Shown piece after piece: positions 1-10,333 of a DNA stretch of 64,000 nucleotides (the stretch's first letter is position 1; every line of letters starts with the position of its first letter). This DNA is from Lumbricus terrestris (lineage: Eukaryota; Annelida; Clitellata; Crassiclitellata; Lumbricidae): contig OX457036.1 in assembly GCA_949752735.1 (NCBI GenBank), positions 87,981,987 to 88,045,986 of the forward strand, in the 5' to 3' direction. A program made the translations under genes and the position numbers. Below the pieces are notes generated by a model. That model was not told where the DNA came from. It did no database searches and was given only the letters and a program-made list of their open reading frames with translations.

Positions 1-3000
1 GGAAGATGAGATGTGTCCGGGAGGAACACTTGAGTTAGGGACTACAGACAATACTGATGACTTAGACCCGGCCGTATTACAGAAGCAAATGACAACAATA
101 GAGCAGTTTATGGAGCGCCAGAGTAGCATTCTAACCAGTCTAGCCGAAGAGCTAAATCTAGTTTCCATGCAGCAAGCCCAATTAAATTCCCGCCAGAAAG
201 AATGTGAAATAATGGTGAGGACGGTAGCTGATGGTAAAGTGGGTGGTGGAGCTTGGGGAAATGTTGAGGATTCGAACCCAGATAAGTACCCATTTAGTGG
301 GGCTGTCGTGAACTTAACAGCCACCGCTGACATATGTCCAATATCGGCTCATCCTGAGGAAGAAGGTAACCAGAGAAGCTCACACCCTAGGTTAGGATTC
401 GAACCTGCTTCCATTGACACCAAAACCCTTGACCTAGGACCCGGATTTCCTCAACCGCGCTTAAGGGGGCGCGCAACAGTAGAGCCCATTAATTTGGGGG
501 TGGGAACGTTAGGACAGGCGGCGCCCCCGCGCGTCACAATTGGTTCCAGCAAGTGGGATGAAGCTACAAAAGGTCATGGGTCAGAGGGTAAAATAATAAT
601 GGATCCCAGATTTAGTAGAGCAGAAGATTTATGGGAAGAAGTGGAAAATGGAAAAGAAAATTTTTCACAAGATGATCCAAGAAGAATGGATGTACAGATG
701 AAATACTTTGGTGCTAGACCAGAGGATTTACAAGGTCAAGGTCAAAAGGTAAATGACTTACAAGGTCAAAAGGTAAATGACTTACAAGGTCAAAAGGTAA
801 ATGATTTACAAGGTCAAGGTCAAGGTCAAAGAGTAAATACAACTGACATGTTGCATGGTCAAGCAATGTATTATTATGATACAAATGTTTTGTATAGAGA
901 TTTTGACTTTGAAAATTACATGCGTCGAAAACAAGATAAATTAGTTAGAATTGGAATCGAAAATAAATCTGAAGATGATGATTCAGAAATCACTGACTTG
1001 CGATCTCTAGATAGACTCGAACTCGAATCAAAAGCGTTATGTGTAGAGCAAAATGAGGGTAAAACTTGTACTAATCCCAGACTTGTAGTTTCAGATGGAA
1101 AAATGGGGGATTCTTCGTTGCTGAGCGACGACCACGTGGGAACATGGGATGCACATCCTCATCGGTCATCAGCGACTGCTACCCCATGGGCTGCCACCTT
1201 CCCCCCCTCGTCGGTTCCTGAAGCAGAAAAATTCCGGTCACCGAGTAAAACGCTGTCACAAGTGACCGCTTCAGTCACCTCGGCTGCTTCTGATGTCCTG
1301 TTCTGCGAGTCGAAAACAGAAACCGGAAGAATCCTTCCAGTCTTCGCATCAGTTCCTCAGATGTTCGCGTACACATCTGCTCCGAGTCGACCGATCATGT
1401 CCATGGTGTCCCTGTCGTCGGAAACTCGAGTCACGCACAGCAATGAATACATACATTGGGCAACAGGTCAGCCCATGTATGTGCCATACAGTCAGAAGAT
1501 GGTTCCACCTGTTCCAGTCTTCCCTGTCTACGCGGAAGCAGTTGCTCTTCCGATCCAGATGCAACCGTGGCCCATGACGAGCACAGTTCTGGAAAACTCT
1601 GCCAAGGTCATGCAACTGCATCCATCGTCAGAAAAGCTCAGCTCAGCCAGTGTGAACTGTCAAGATAACTGTCTGAAAACAGCTGAAGGAAAGACAGTCA
1701 GTCTTTCTTTCCCAGCAGTGCAAGTTGCTGCTGAAAGTCGAGCATCAACTGGTGGTCATGCAACTCCATCAACCAACACAGAACAAGAAAAAGCTGCCGA
1801 GAAAGTTCAGACTTCAGCTGCCGACTCAACAAGAGAGAAGGTGAGATCGCACATGAAACTAGGTCATTATAATGGGAAAACGTCGGTAGAGGTGTTCCTA
1901 AAAAAATTTGAGGTGTGTTCCAAGAACAACCGATGGACAGAAGACGAAAAACTAGCACAACTGACCTGCGCACTGGTCGAACCTGTAGATCAACTTCTCT
2001 ATGAATTTGACTCTGACACAATCACCACATGCGCCGACCTGATGGACAGGTTGAGGTTAAGACATGGGAGCACTGACCAAACGGTTTTGTACCAGACTCA
2101 ACTAAGTGCTCGCAGACAGAAGGTAGAAGAAGATCTGGGTTCTTTAGTCCAAGACATAAGACGATTAATGATTCTGGCATTTCCAGGACCGAGGTCAACA
2201 CACAGTGAAACTATAGCGATCAAAGCTTTCCTTGATGCCTTACGAGATAAAGAGCTAGCCTTAAAAGTGAGAGAGAGGGAACCGGTCACCCTAGACAATG
2301 CATACAAAACGGCCATGAGACTGGAAGGCTACCGCAGAGCTGATGAAGATGGCATGGACCGCCAAGAACGACGTCCAGGCCGAGTCAAAATCGTGAAGGA
2401 AAGTAATGAAACGGAAGATTGTGATACGAAAGAATTTCGCGAAGACATCGCCCGTCAATTAAAGCAATTGAGTGACAGAATGGACTGCTTGCTAAATACT
2501 CCATCAACCGAAAGACACTATCCGCCATGGCAACCGCAACGCACCTCGTCAGCATGGAGAGGCACAAACTATAAGAATCAACGATGGAATCAGAAACCGA
2601 ATGAAAACTACCGAAGAACAACTCCTGACAACCGACGCTGCTTCGAGTGCAACCAGGTTGGACATTTGGCCCGGGTTTGTCCTCGCAGAGTAACCTCTTC
2701 GTCAACTGGAGAGCAAGATGAACCTGAAGGACCTGGGGTGAGTAACGCTAGACATGTAAAAGGAAACAGTGACGCTTATCTGTCTATGACAATTAGAGGG
2801 AAGAAATTGCTAGCTTTGTTAGACTCGGGCAGTGAAATGACATTATGCCCTGCGTCGTTAGTGGACTCGAAAGAAATTATCGGTTCCAGTCAACTATTAC
2901 AAGCTGCTAACGGGTCTGCAATTCGTGTAATGGGAGAAACTGTACTGAAACTGAAAATCGAAGATCAGGCTTTCGAAATTCCTTGCTTGGTAACTGAGCA

Positions 3001-3577
3001 GGTTACTGAACTGATCCTCGGTCTCTCTTGGATGGTGAAAGAAAATGTCATGTGGCATGTAGGGAAAGGATGGATCCTTGTCCGGAATCTGCGGCTGAAT
3101 GTCCTGTGCAAAAACAGTTTGAAACAGCGTCAGCGAGCGAAACAAACTGTCTGTGACCTGCGAAATTCTCCGAACATTGAAACGAGCTGTGAAACGAATG
3201 TCAAAAATCGAACAGTGCTGCCAGAGACGAAAATCACGAAAGAAATCTGTGCCGTGCAAACCGAAACCTTCGAACCGGAAGCTTCGTGTCAAAAGAAGAC
3301 TGCTGTCCAGTCCAATCGCTTCGGAAATCTCTGTCCTGCTGAGGTGGCAGCCCGAATCCCACGTCCATCGGATGTGCATCCTCGGGTCGATCCCAATAGT
3401 TCCTTCCGGGGCGGAACTTGCCTTCCTCCAGTGACGCCATCTGTCGAATCAATGCGAGTGGAAGGGTCAGATGCACTCTACATGGTCACTCGCTGCCCAA
3501 AGTCTGGTGTCGACCAGAGGATCAAACTCACCGGAGGAAACAGACTCGCAATGCTGGCGAGACTGTGGCAAGCGTAA
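1..3577 (+). CDS. Gag-protease polyprotein of a Ty3/gypsy-like retrotransposon, 5' end cut by the window
   Basis: An open frame runs from the window edge to TAA at 3575-3577, 1188 codons counted from the first ATG at position 11. The near-identical copy at 6988 shows that the true start lies 47 nt left of the window. Residues 1 to about 600 are low-complexity and include an in-frame minisatellite. Residues of about 613-790 look like a Ty3/gypsy capsid domain. A CX2CX4HX4C zinc knuckle (CFECNQVGHLARVC) begins at residue 877, and a retropepsin-like LLDSGSE with catalytic Asp at residue 938 is followed by an LILGLSW flap/ILG motif. The frame then continues about 170 residues without any recognisable reverse transcriptase and stops. 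Such proteins form the particle and process themselves; the enzymes would have to come from another element. Family assignment is firm; lineage within Ty3/gypsy is not. Confidence 0.85.
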   Translation, partial: EDEMCPGGTLELGTTDNTDDLDPAVLQKQMTTIEQFMERQSSILTSLAEELNLVSMQQAQLNSRQKECEIMVRTVADGKVGGGAWGNVEDSNPDKYPFSGAVVNLTATADICPISAHPEEEGNQRSSHPRLGFEPASIDTKTLDLGPGFPQPRLRGRATVEPINLGVGTLGQAAPPRVTIGSSKWDEATKGHGSEGKIIMDPRFSRAEDLWEEVENGKENFSQDDPRRMDVQMKYFGARPEDLQGQGQKVNDLQGQKVNDLQGQKVNDLQGQGQGQRVNTTDMLHGQAMYYYDTNVLYRDFDFENYMRRKQDKLVRIGIENKSEDDDSEITDLRSLDRLELESKALCVEQNEGKTCTNPRLVVSDGKMGDSSLLSDDHVGTWDAHPHRSSATATPWAATFPPSSVPEAEKFRSPSKTLSQVTASVTSAASDVLFCESKTETGRILPVFASVPQMFAYTSAPSRPIMSMVSLSSETRVTHSNEYIHWATGQPMYVPYSQKMVPPVPVFPVYAEAVALPIQMQPWPMTSTVLENSAKVMQLHPSSEKLSSASVNCQDNCLKTAEGKTVSLSFPAVQVAAESRASTGGHATPSTNTEQEKAAEKVQTSAADSTREKVRSHMKLGHYNGKTSVEVFLKKFEVCSKNNRWTEDEKLAQLTCALVEPVDQLLYEFDSDTITTCADLMDRLRLRHGSTDQTVLYQTQLSARRQKVEEDLGSLVQDIRRLMILAFPGPRSTHSETIAIKAFLDALRDKELALKVREREPVTLDNAYKTAMRLEGYRRADEDGMDRQERRPGRVKIVKESNETEDCDTKEFREDIARQLKQLSDRMDCLLNTPSTERHYPPWQPQRTSSAWRGTNYKNQRWNQKPNENYRRTTPDNRRCFECNQVGHLARVCPRRVTSSSTGEQDEPEGPGVSNARHVKGNSDAYLSMTIRGKKLLALLDSGSEMTLCPASLVDSKEIIGSSQLLQAANGSAIRVMGETVLKLKIEDQAFEIPCLVTEQVTELILGLSWMVKENVMWHVGKGWILVRNLRLNVLCKNSLKQRQRAKQTVCDLRNSPNIETSCETNVKNRTVLPETKITKEICAVQTETFEPEASCQKKTAVQSNRFGNLCPAEVAARIPRPSDVHPRVDPNSSFRGGTCLPPVTPSVESMRVEGSDALYMVTRCPKSGVDQRIKLTGGNRLAMLARLWQA
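725..840 (+). repeat. 24-bp minisatellite inside the gag frame
   Basis: Units built from caaggtcaaaaggtaaatga repeat about four times, giving repeated LQGQKVND in the protein. All units are multiples of three, so the frame stays open. Confidence 0.85.
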
Positions 3578-6124
3578 TGTGATGTAATGTGATATGATAG
3601 GGTAGTCCTGTCGCGTAATGGCGACAAGTAGGTGAATAGAGAATAGAGTCTTCTCTGCTTTAGTTGTGTTTTGATGATATCATATGTGGCCTTGAGATGT
3701 AAGTTTACATTTTTATTTTAATGTGCGTGGATAAAATTGTGCTTTCTTACTGTGTAACTATGTGAAAATTGATTACAGTAATGAAGTGTAATATGATGAT
3801 ATATGTTATGTGAGAATGCATAGTTTTATTAGTGTGAAGTGTAGCTTAAGTGTTACAGATTACATGTGTGTCCTCTGATGATACAAATAACTATGTAGAT
3901 GAGATGAATAATAAAGAAATGGGATAAATAAGAGATAACCAGGTAAAGATACTTGTACCTGTTTCGCGTAGAATCCCTCCAGGTCGTGTAATGGCGACGA
4001 GAGTAAGCGATGGAAGAATAGAATCTTCTCTGTTTTATTTGCTTTTTGATGATATGTAACTATGTGATGTGGGAATACATTGTTTTATTTTCTTGTGCAT
4101 AAATGCTGTGCTTTCTGATGTAAGCTAGTTGCCTATAACTATGTGAAAATGTTTACAGTAAGTGTTTAGTAGCAGTTACAAGGAAGTAATGTAGAGTAAT
4201 GTGATGCTACAAGGCCATTTAGTAAGTATTAGCTCCAGCGTAATGCTTAAAGAGTAGTCCTTTAGTTTGAAATAAAAAGGGTAGTTTTAAACTCAGTTTA
4301 AATATTCGAATTGCTTCTTGTTGCCACGAAGAAGGGCAGAAGTTGTACTGTATGTAAATTGCATAATAATGGTTGCAAGTTAAAAAGTTATGATTATAAT
4401 ATGCTATGGGGGAAGTAATTAGCATTTTGTGCAGAGGTTGAAGGATAACCTTGTGTGATTGGATGAATGAGTAACTTGGTGATGATGTGGTGTTAGATTG
4501 TGTAGTAAGGTTGAGTAGAGCACCCAATTGTAAGCATCGCCCTGAGAGTTAGTGAGTAAGTTGGATTATAGACTTAGAGGCAGAATCACTGTAGCAGGCA
4601 GTGGAGATTGCATGCAATGGTGAAGCTGGGCCTGTGGATGAATTCGTACAGTCTTAGACTACTTCCTGCAGGGGTTGTAATGTAATAGACTATTATAGGA
4701 TATGGGAATAAATCCTTTATGCCTTGGGTATGCTTAGCTGAGCAGTAATTCCTTCTTCGATCCAGGTAGCTAAGCCTTGATGTAATGTTGAAACGTGTGC
4801 ATGTTGGTATGCATTATTAGTAGCCTAGGTTTATGATCTGACGTTGCTTCATCTCTGTAGCAGTGGCTTGTTGTAAAAGGAATGCGTGCCTGTAAAACAC
4901 AGCTTAAGTTTTAAGTTGCTGTATATGTTTGGCTTGGGGAATGGATGAACTGCGGGTTCATTGCAGTAGAAAAGATGGTTTGTGGATATCAAACATTGTC
5001 TAAGAGATAGAGTAAGGTAGTATGTATGAGAGCGACTGAGTGTGCTTGAAGATGCACTTCCCATTTTGTGGCTTTTGATGACAAGTTTAACTGGATTATG
5101 GCCTCGGACTCTTGTGTACCTGAGATTTAGTATAGTATCATAACCATAAAATTGTGTAAGGTATTGATTCTTTTATAGCGATTCTGGTTGATTGTGATTA
5201 TTATATGCGAAATTTTGTATAGCGCCACTGCTATATAAAAATGTAATAACGGATTAATATAAGATTTGGCGCCGGAACATGACTACATGTGTTAAGAGGA
5301 CTTTCTCTCGCTAGGGTTCCGTGCAATTGCTGGAAGTAGTGTGTAGTTAAGTTTCATTGTGAATAATTGCTAAAAGTAGTTAAGCTAAGTGATTGTAATT
5401 ATGTGTAGTTAATGGGGTTACGTTAAACGATTAACCTTCTTCTTACAGACCGAAACAACCAGTTGGCATGGAAGATAAGATTGACATCTTGGATTTGATA
5501 TCCCCTTGGGTAGGAAGTCATGAGGATACGATAGTTACAACGCTGTTTACTATTAAGAAGGCCGCATGGTTCTGGCCATTCCTCGTTTAACGCTACTGAG
5601 TTGGTTGTAAGCAGTAATGTTATCGCTTAGATGTACCAAGCTCCTATAATTTAGTATCGAGGGATCTAGCATATAACACTAGTCGTGAAATGAAGATATG
5701 ATTTCAATTGGTTATTTTATGTGGACTATACAATTGTGTTACTGAGTGGTCTTGGAAATGCTATGTCCTGCATTGCTATGTTTTACCTTTCCGAGATATT
5801 ATTGCTATATGATGTATGTAATCTGATGGCAGGTATTAATGATAAAAACTGTGACAGTTTATGTGAATGAGGAGATTAGTAAGACTTTGTTGGTCAGTGT
5901 GAAGACCTCGGTTAGTTAAGAGCTGTTGTTGGGCATATGTGAACCCTTATGACTGACTAATAATCAGCCATTGTACAAATTTCTATGCTAATTGATGCAA
6001 CTTCTGAGACATTGTAAGCTGTAGCATGCTAGATGATATACAAGTACTATGTATCCGGTTCGAGCTCCGAAGTATTATTAAATTTACCAGGGTACTGGTA
6101 AATTTAAGAGTAAGTTGTGGGGGG
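3578..6124. other. Noncoding 3' part of the gag-protease element
   Basis: About 2.5 kb between the gag stop and the putative LTR holds no long frame and no recognisable pol remnant. It contains a duplicated segment (3606-4205). There is a TATA-like ctatataaaa near 5231 and a frame of 40 codons starting with ATG at 5469 that I do not recognise. A string at 5267 resembles a primer-binding site but does not fit the better-supported LTR position. Confidence 0.5.
3606..4205 (+). repeat. Degenerate direct duplication of about 370 bp after gag
   Basis: Two successive segments (about 3606-3870 and 3979-4205) share the order gtaatggcgac, gaatagaatcttctctg, ttttgatgatat, tgtgctttct, aactatgtgaaaat and ttacagta. 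This is diverged internal duplication in the 3' region of the retroelement. Confidence 0.6.
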
Positions 6125-6980
6125 TGTAGCGAACCAGGTTGCTACTAGCTACCTTACTTATTTACTTAAGTAAGGCCGCTATTTCTATTACGAATTCATG
6201 GGTGCTATGCTTAGCGCTGATCGATGCGGTCATCGCTATATTTAGCTTCCCATGCATTTTTCAATGGAACTTTCCGCCACGTGCGATTTTTGATTGGTTA
6301 GACATCACGCGATGTTTTAGGCGCCAAAAAGCGCTCTCTTGCGGCAAATTAACGCGCAAACCTTCAGTCCGGCTGCAGAATTGAATCGTGTAAGACCTAT
6401 GCTGGTGGAAATCGTGAATCGTGGTAAAATTGATGGTATTTTTGATTCTGGCAAGTTTCTCGGGTAGAAGACGAGGTTCTTCCGATGTCTTGTGAATCGA
6501 TGTGTAATTACGAAGATTTCCGGCAACGATTAAATTAATAATACGCTTCCTACGGAGAAATTCTGGCATCGGCCGACGACTCAATAACTTTCTACAGGAC
6601 GGAAAACGGTGGATCGGCTGTCCTAAAATATCAATGGGAACAGGGAAGTATAAGCAACCTAATCTATAGAGCTCGAACCTGAACTAGGTGTAATTAGATA
6701 AAACTTGTATCGCTATTTTGGTGTAAATATTAGTTGTGGTGTATTCAGTCTGTGAACTGATCGGATAGGTGTGAAATAGTCAGTCTGTGAACTGATCTGA
6801 TAAAACTTAAGCTAGTCAAGAGACGTAGGCGTTTTAGGAAGGCCTTAATAGTGAATCTTTAATATTGTTTCTATTTTATCGGCTGTGTAAATAATTGCTA
6901 ATGAACGACAGACAGTCGCTTGATTAATTCTACAATAAATGAAACTTAAATAGAGAACTGTGAAGTGATTTTTGCTATCA
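6125..6980 (+). mobile_element. Candidate LTR between tandem gag copies
   Basis: A run of six G residues (6119-6124) preceded by a purine-rich stretch looks like a polypurine tract and is followed directly by TGTAGCG. The segment ends gctatca at 6980, so it has TG...CA ends with imperfect inverted TGTAGC/GCTATCA. A TATA-like agtataagc lies near 6646 and an AATAAA near 6932, in the order expected for an LTR. The gag ATG follows at 6988. Only one copy is visible, so the boundaries cannot be confirmed by comparison. Confidence 0.4.
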
Positions 6981-6987
6981 AATTATA

Positions 6988-7572
6988 ATGGACTCCGACG
7001 GGGATACGGACAGTGTCTTAGGAACAGGACAAGAGGAAGATGAGATGTGTCCGGGGGGAACACTTGAGTTAGGGACTACAGACAATACTGATGACTTAGA
7101 CCCGGCCGTATTACAGAAGCAAATGACAACAATAGAGCAGTTTATGGAGCGCCAGAGTAGCATTCTAACCAGTCTAGCCGAAGAGCTAAATCTAGTTTCC
7201 ATGCAGCAAGCCCAATTAAATTCCCGCCAGAAAGAATGTGAAATAATGGTGAGGACGGTAGCTGATGGTAAAGTGGGTGGTGGAGCTTGGGGAAATGTTG
7301 AGGATTCGAACCCAGATAAGTACCCATTTAGTGGGGCTGTCGTGAACTTAACAGCCACTGCTGACATATGTCCAATATCGGCTCATCCTGAGGAAGAAGG
7401 TAACCAGAGAAGCTCACACCCTAGGTTAGGATTCGAACCTGCTTCCATTGACACCAAAACCCTTGACCTAGGACCCGGATTTCCTCAACCGCGCTTAAGG
7501 GGGCGCGCAACAGTAGAGCCCATTAATTTGGGGGTGGAAACGTTAGGACAGGCGGCGCCCCCGCGCGTCACA
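6988..7572 (+). pseudogene. Second gag copy, N-terminal fragment only
   Basis: ATG at 6988 opens a frame whose bases 7035-7572 match positions 1-538 without indels and with only three substitutions. Homology stops abruptly after 7572 and the frame ends a few codons later at 7584. It supplies the start codon missing from the first copy. The near-identity means a recent event: tandem insertion sharing an LTR, template switching, or gene conversion. The truncated product would lack capsid, zinc knuckle and protease. Confidence 0.85.
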
Positions 7573-8333
7573 GTTATGCATTGACGTTGAGTGGCTATCA
7601 ACATAACGATGGCGATATGAACAGCAATCTAACGACTTCCAATTTACGAATGTAAGCTATAACTTCTTTGAAACGTAAAGATTTTTGATATATGCCAACT
7701 GTTCGTGATGATGAGAGGTAGATTTAGGGAAAATTCCAATAACCTTTATAACATTCTTCTAGTGTATGGCTAGATAAAGCAAACCTCCATGACTGACTCT
7801 AGAGAAATTTCTGGCCCTAGGGCGGAACAGTCAAGGGTCTCTAAACGATCTTAAGGCTTTTTGAGGCTTCAGAAATAAAATGAAACAATAAAAGTGGAGG
7901 TACGACCCACGATTTTTTATTTTATATATGCAATACGATTTCACTCATATGTAAATTCGAAGTTTAATTAATTGTAGCTAATTCTATGTTGATTCAATAC
8001 TATATTTAAAAGGCGTATAGTCATAAACTTTGTAGACCTATATAAGCTAACTACCTAACCTGGACCCCTAAGAGTCACCGGGCCCATGGGCACTCCTCAC
8101 GGTGGCCTTGTCAGCCTCCATTAGTATGGTTATGCTTATTGATATTCTGCCGCAGACCAAAACTGTTGATCGATAGCTGGACTGGCCTGCGACAACATAA
8201 TACATGTACATCTCTCCATAATGGAACAATGGTGAATTCATCGTAGCGTGGAATGGCAAAGTACACCGTGAGTGGAAAAAGCGGTCCCTGCAACGATTCA
8301 TAATGGTGCGCACTCACAAGTAAATAATTTAAT
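7573..8333. other. Unassigned intergenic stretch
   Basis: No gene is recognised. A short segment near 7800-7860 (agaaatttctggccc and following) resembles one near 36280-36340, so it is probably an old repeat. Confidence 0.4.
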
Positions 8334-8503
8334 TTCCAAAATTTAACAATTGGGAGGGTACATTTATTGAAGTCGTCTAGCACTTATATTATGAGAAATT
8401 TTAATGAGATGAGATGTCAAGGTATGGTATGGGGGCCTCAAGTTTTTTTGGGGGCCTCAAGTTTTTTTCGGGGGGGGCCTCCGATACCCTAGCGCCGGCA
8501 CTG
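8334..8503 (-). mobile_element. Truncated end of hAT-like family E
   Basis: Read on the minus strand it begins CAGTGCCGGCGCTAGGG and continues with the GGCCCCC/AAAAACTTG blocks found at the left ends of the copies at 18473 and 52825. Only the terminal 170 bp remain; the opposite end is missing. Confidence 0.75.
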
Positions 8504-9077
8504 AATGAGTATGTCAATTATTTACAGAAATAAATGTGATAATAATAGGAATAATTGTTGTGGCCTTCCGCTGCACTTTTGTCCAACTAGAAATTTTCGA
8601 GTGAATAGCCGTTCTAGACGTCCGTCTTATTGTTCCCCCTAGCCAATACTTCTTTTAGCAGCCTGATGGATTAAATCAAACTCGGGTAAAAGATATAATT
8701 AGACTATGACTATAAGCCACCTTTCCTACAAACCCCGAAGACGAGGCTGATTCGCCAGACATAATAATTTCCAGCTCTCAATGGTAACTGTTCCTAAATC
8801 TCTAGGGGCCATTGATACCTCGAATAAAAATAATAATAGTTAATTGCAGTCATTGTTACGTCTTACTATTGATTATTATAAGTTGGGCAAACAACATAAC
8901 ATGAGACCTTCCTTTCGGCTCACTCTGTATTTCAACCTCCACAGCACATTATTAATTATGAGAATCGATTTTTCGAGTTCGTCTTATAGGCTACACATCG
9001 CCGATAAACAGTATAGACCTACTTACGCTGAGAACCACTTGCCTAAAGCATTGCTTTTCTACAGTCAAAATGAAAAG
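8504..9077. other. Unassigned intergenic stretch
   Basis: No coding homology, paralogy or transposon end was recognised here. Confidence 0.3.
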
Positions 9078-9260
9078 GCCCGTGCCAGGGCTTTTTTAGC
9101 GTGCAGTTGTAAGCTTACACAAAATGTGCAGTTCTAACAGGATTTGTGCAGTTGTAAAAGCACTTCCGTGCAGTTGAAACTAGTAAAAAAGGCCAGTATC
9201 GTCCGATTGGAGGTAATTTACCATGGAAGATTGGAAAGAAAAGAAGGGGTTTCGCAGTTC
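9078..9260. repeat. Phrase array gtgcagttNtaa (family G)
   Basis: The phrase gtgcagtt followed by ctaa, gtaa or gaaa recurs about every 20-30 bp after an aggcttttttagcg-like lead. The same lead and phrases occur at the right edge of the window (63935-64000). It looks like one terminus of a repeat family whose other end is not identified. Confidence 0.6.
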
Positions 9261-9812
9261 TAAAAATTTCTTAAAAACAACCCTTACCCCTGCATTTTTG
9301 AAAATTTAAAGTCTTTTAAGTTATCCACTGGGTAATAAACGTCATAATTTTATTTATCTTTAGAAGCCATTTAAGAGAAAAAAGCCTTTTAAAATATTTC
9401 AATTTTACGTCCTAAAGACTATGATCAAACTAACTTGTCCTTAACCTTGATAATAACAGTGCAACAGATTGGCTCCAGTTGGACGACAAGCGTTAACAAA
9501 CTTGATGAGTAAAGAAGATCTGTAAAGAAGGTTGCGTGTGGAATGTTCGGCTAATCCAGAAATAAGCCCAATTATTTTTTTCATCAATAATATCTCAGCA
9601 TATTCACTTCGATGTATCTGTTTCATAAGAGGATACAATGCAAAATGGTACACATGAATAGGTTTAAATGGGTTGGAATAGATCTGGTCATAAATGTCCT
9701 GGCAATGGGTCCGATCTCCGTCTGGGTCCATCGTGCGAAGCGACCGGTTCTTGAAAATTAATCCACGGACAATGTTGCGTCAGTTTCGATCGGACGTAAG
9801 AGAGCATTTCAT

Positions 9813-10333
9813 TTACGACTGACTTATTCTGATGTAGCTGCGTTTAAGAGTAAGAGTGACTACAGATACTGTGAATTTGAATCCACAGGTTGGGACTCCA
9901 TTCAAAACAACCATTCCCCCATCACTGCAACTGTACCACCATCCACCTTTGCAGGCAACCGCCTGGTTGTTGCAAGACTGAAGAAGTGACGGCGTAGGCT
10001 GATTGTTTTGATCTTTGGTCGTAAATCTGTACTTGCGATTGTCAGGACCCATCGGATCGAATGGAGCGCCCTGCATTCCAGATGCAAAGTAGGTGTATCC
10101 CGCACTCTCAGCGTCCACGATGAAGGTACTGTAGGATACGTAGTGCTGTACACCAGCGCTGTCCACCACGTCAGCGCATAGATTCCATCTGTGTCCGTTG
10201 TTTGTCATCCGATAGAGGTTTTCGTTCCCAATCCAGTATCCGCCATTGGCGTCACTGAATCCGTATTTGTAGGCTTGCCATCCCTGGTCCAATCCAGAAC
10301 CCTGGTTGACTTGGCCCACGTAGTTTGGCCAGG
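9813..10333 (-). CDS. Gene A exon 4: fibrinogen-related domain, C-terminal part
   Basis: The acceptor is ...gtcttccag. The exon carries the GFSDANGGYWIGNEN and GGWWYSC hallmarks of fibrinogen-related domains, but lacks the usual N-terminal SG.Y.I.P subdomain. Stop TAA is at 9815-9813. Confidence 0.88.

Noticed and set aside
5265..5290. Primer-binding-site-like tttggcgccggaacatgac
   Set aside because: It would require an LTR ending near 5266, but the TATA and polyadenylation-like signals are in the wrong order for that, and a better LTR candidate lies at 6125-6980. Kept only as an alternative.
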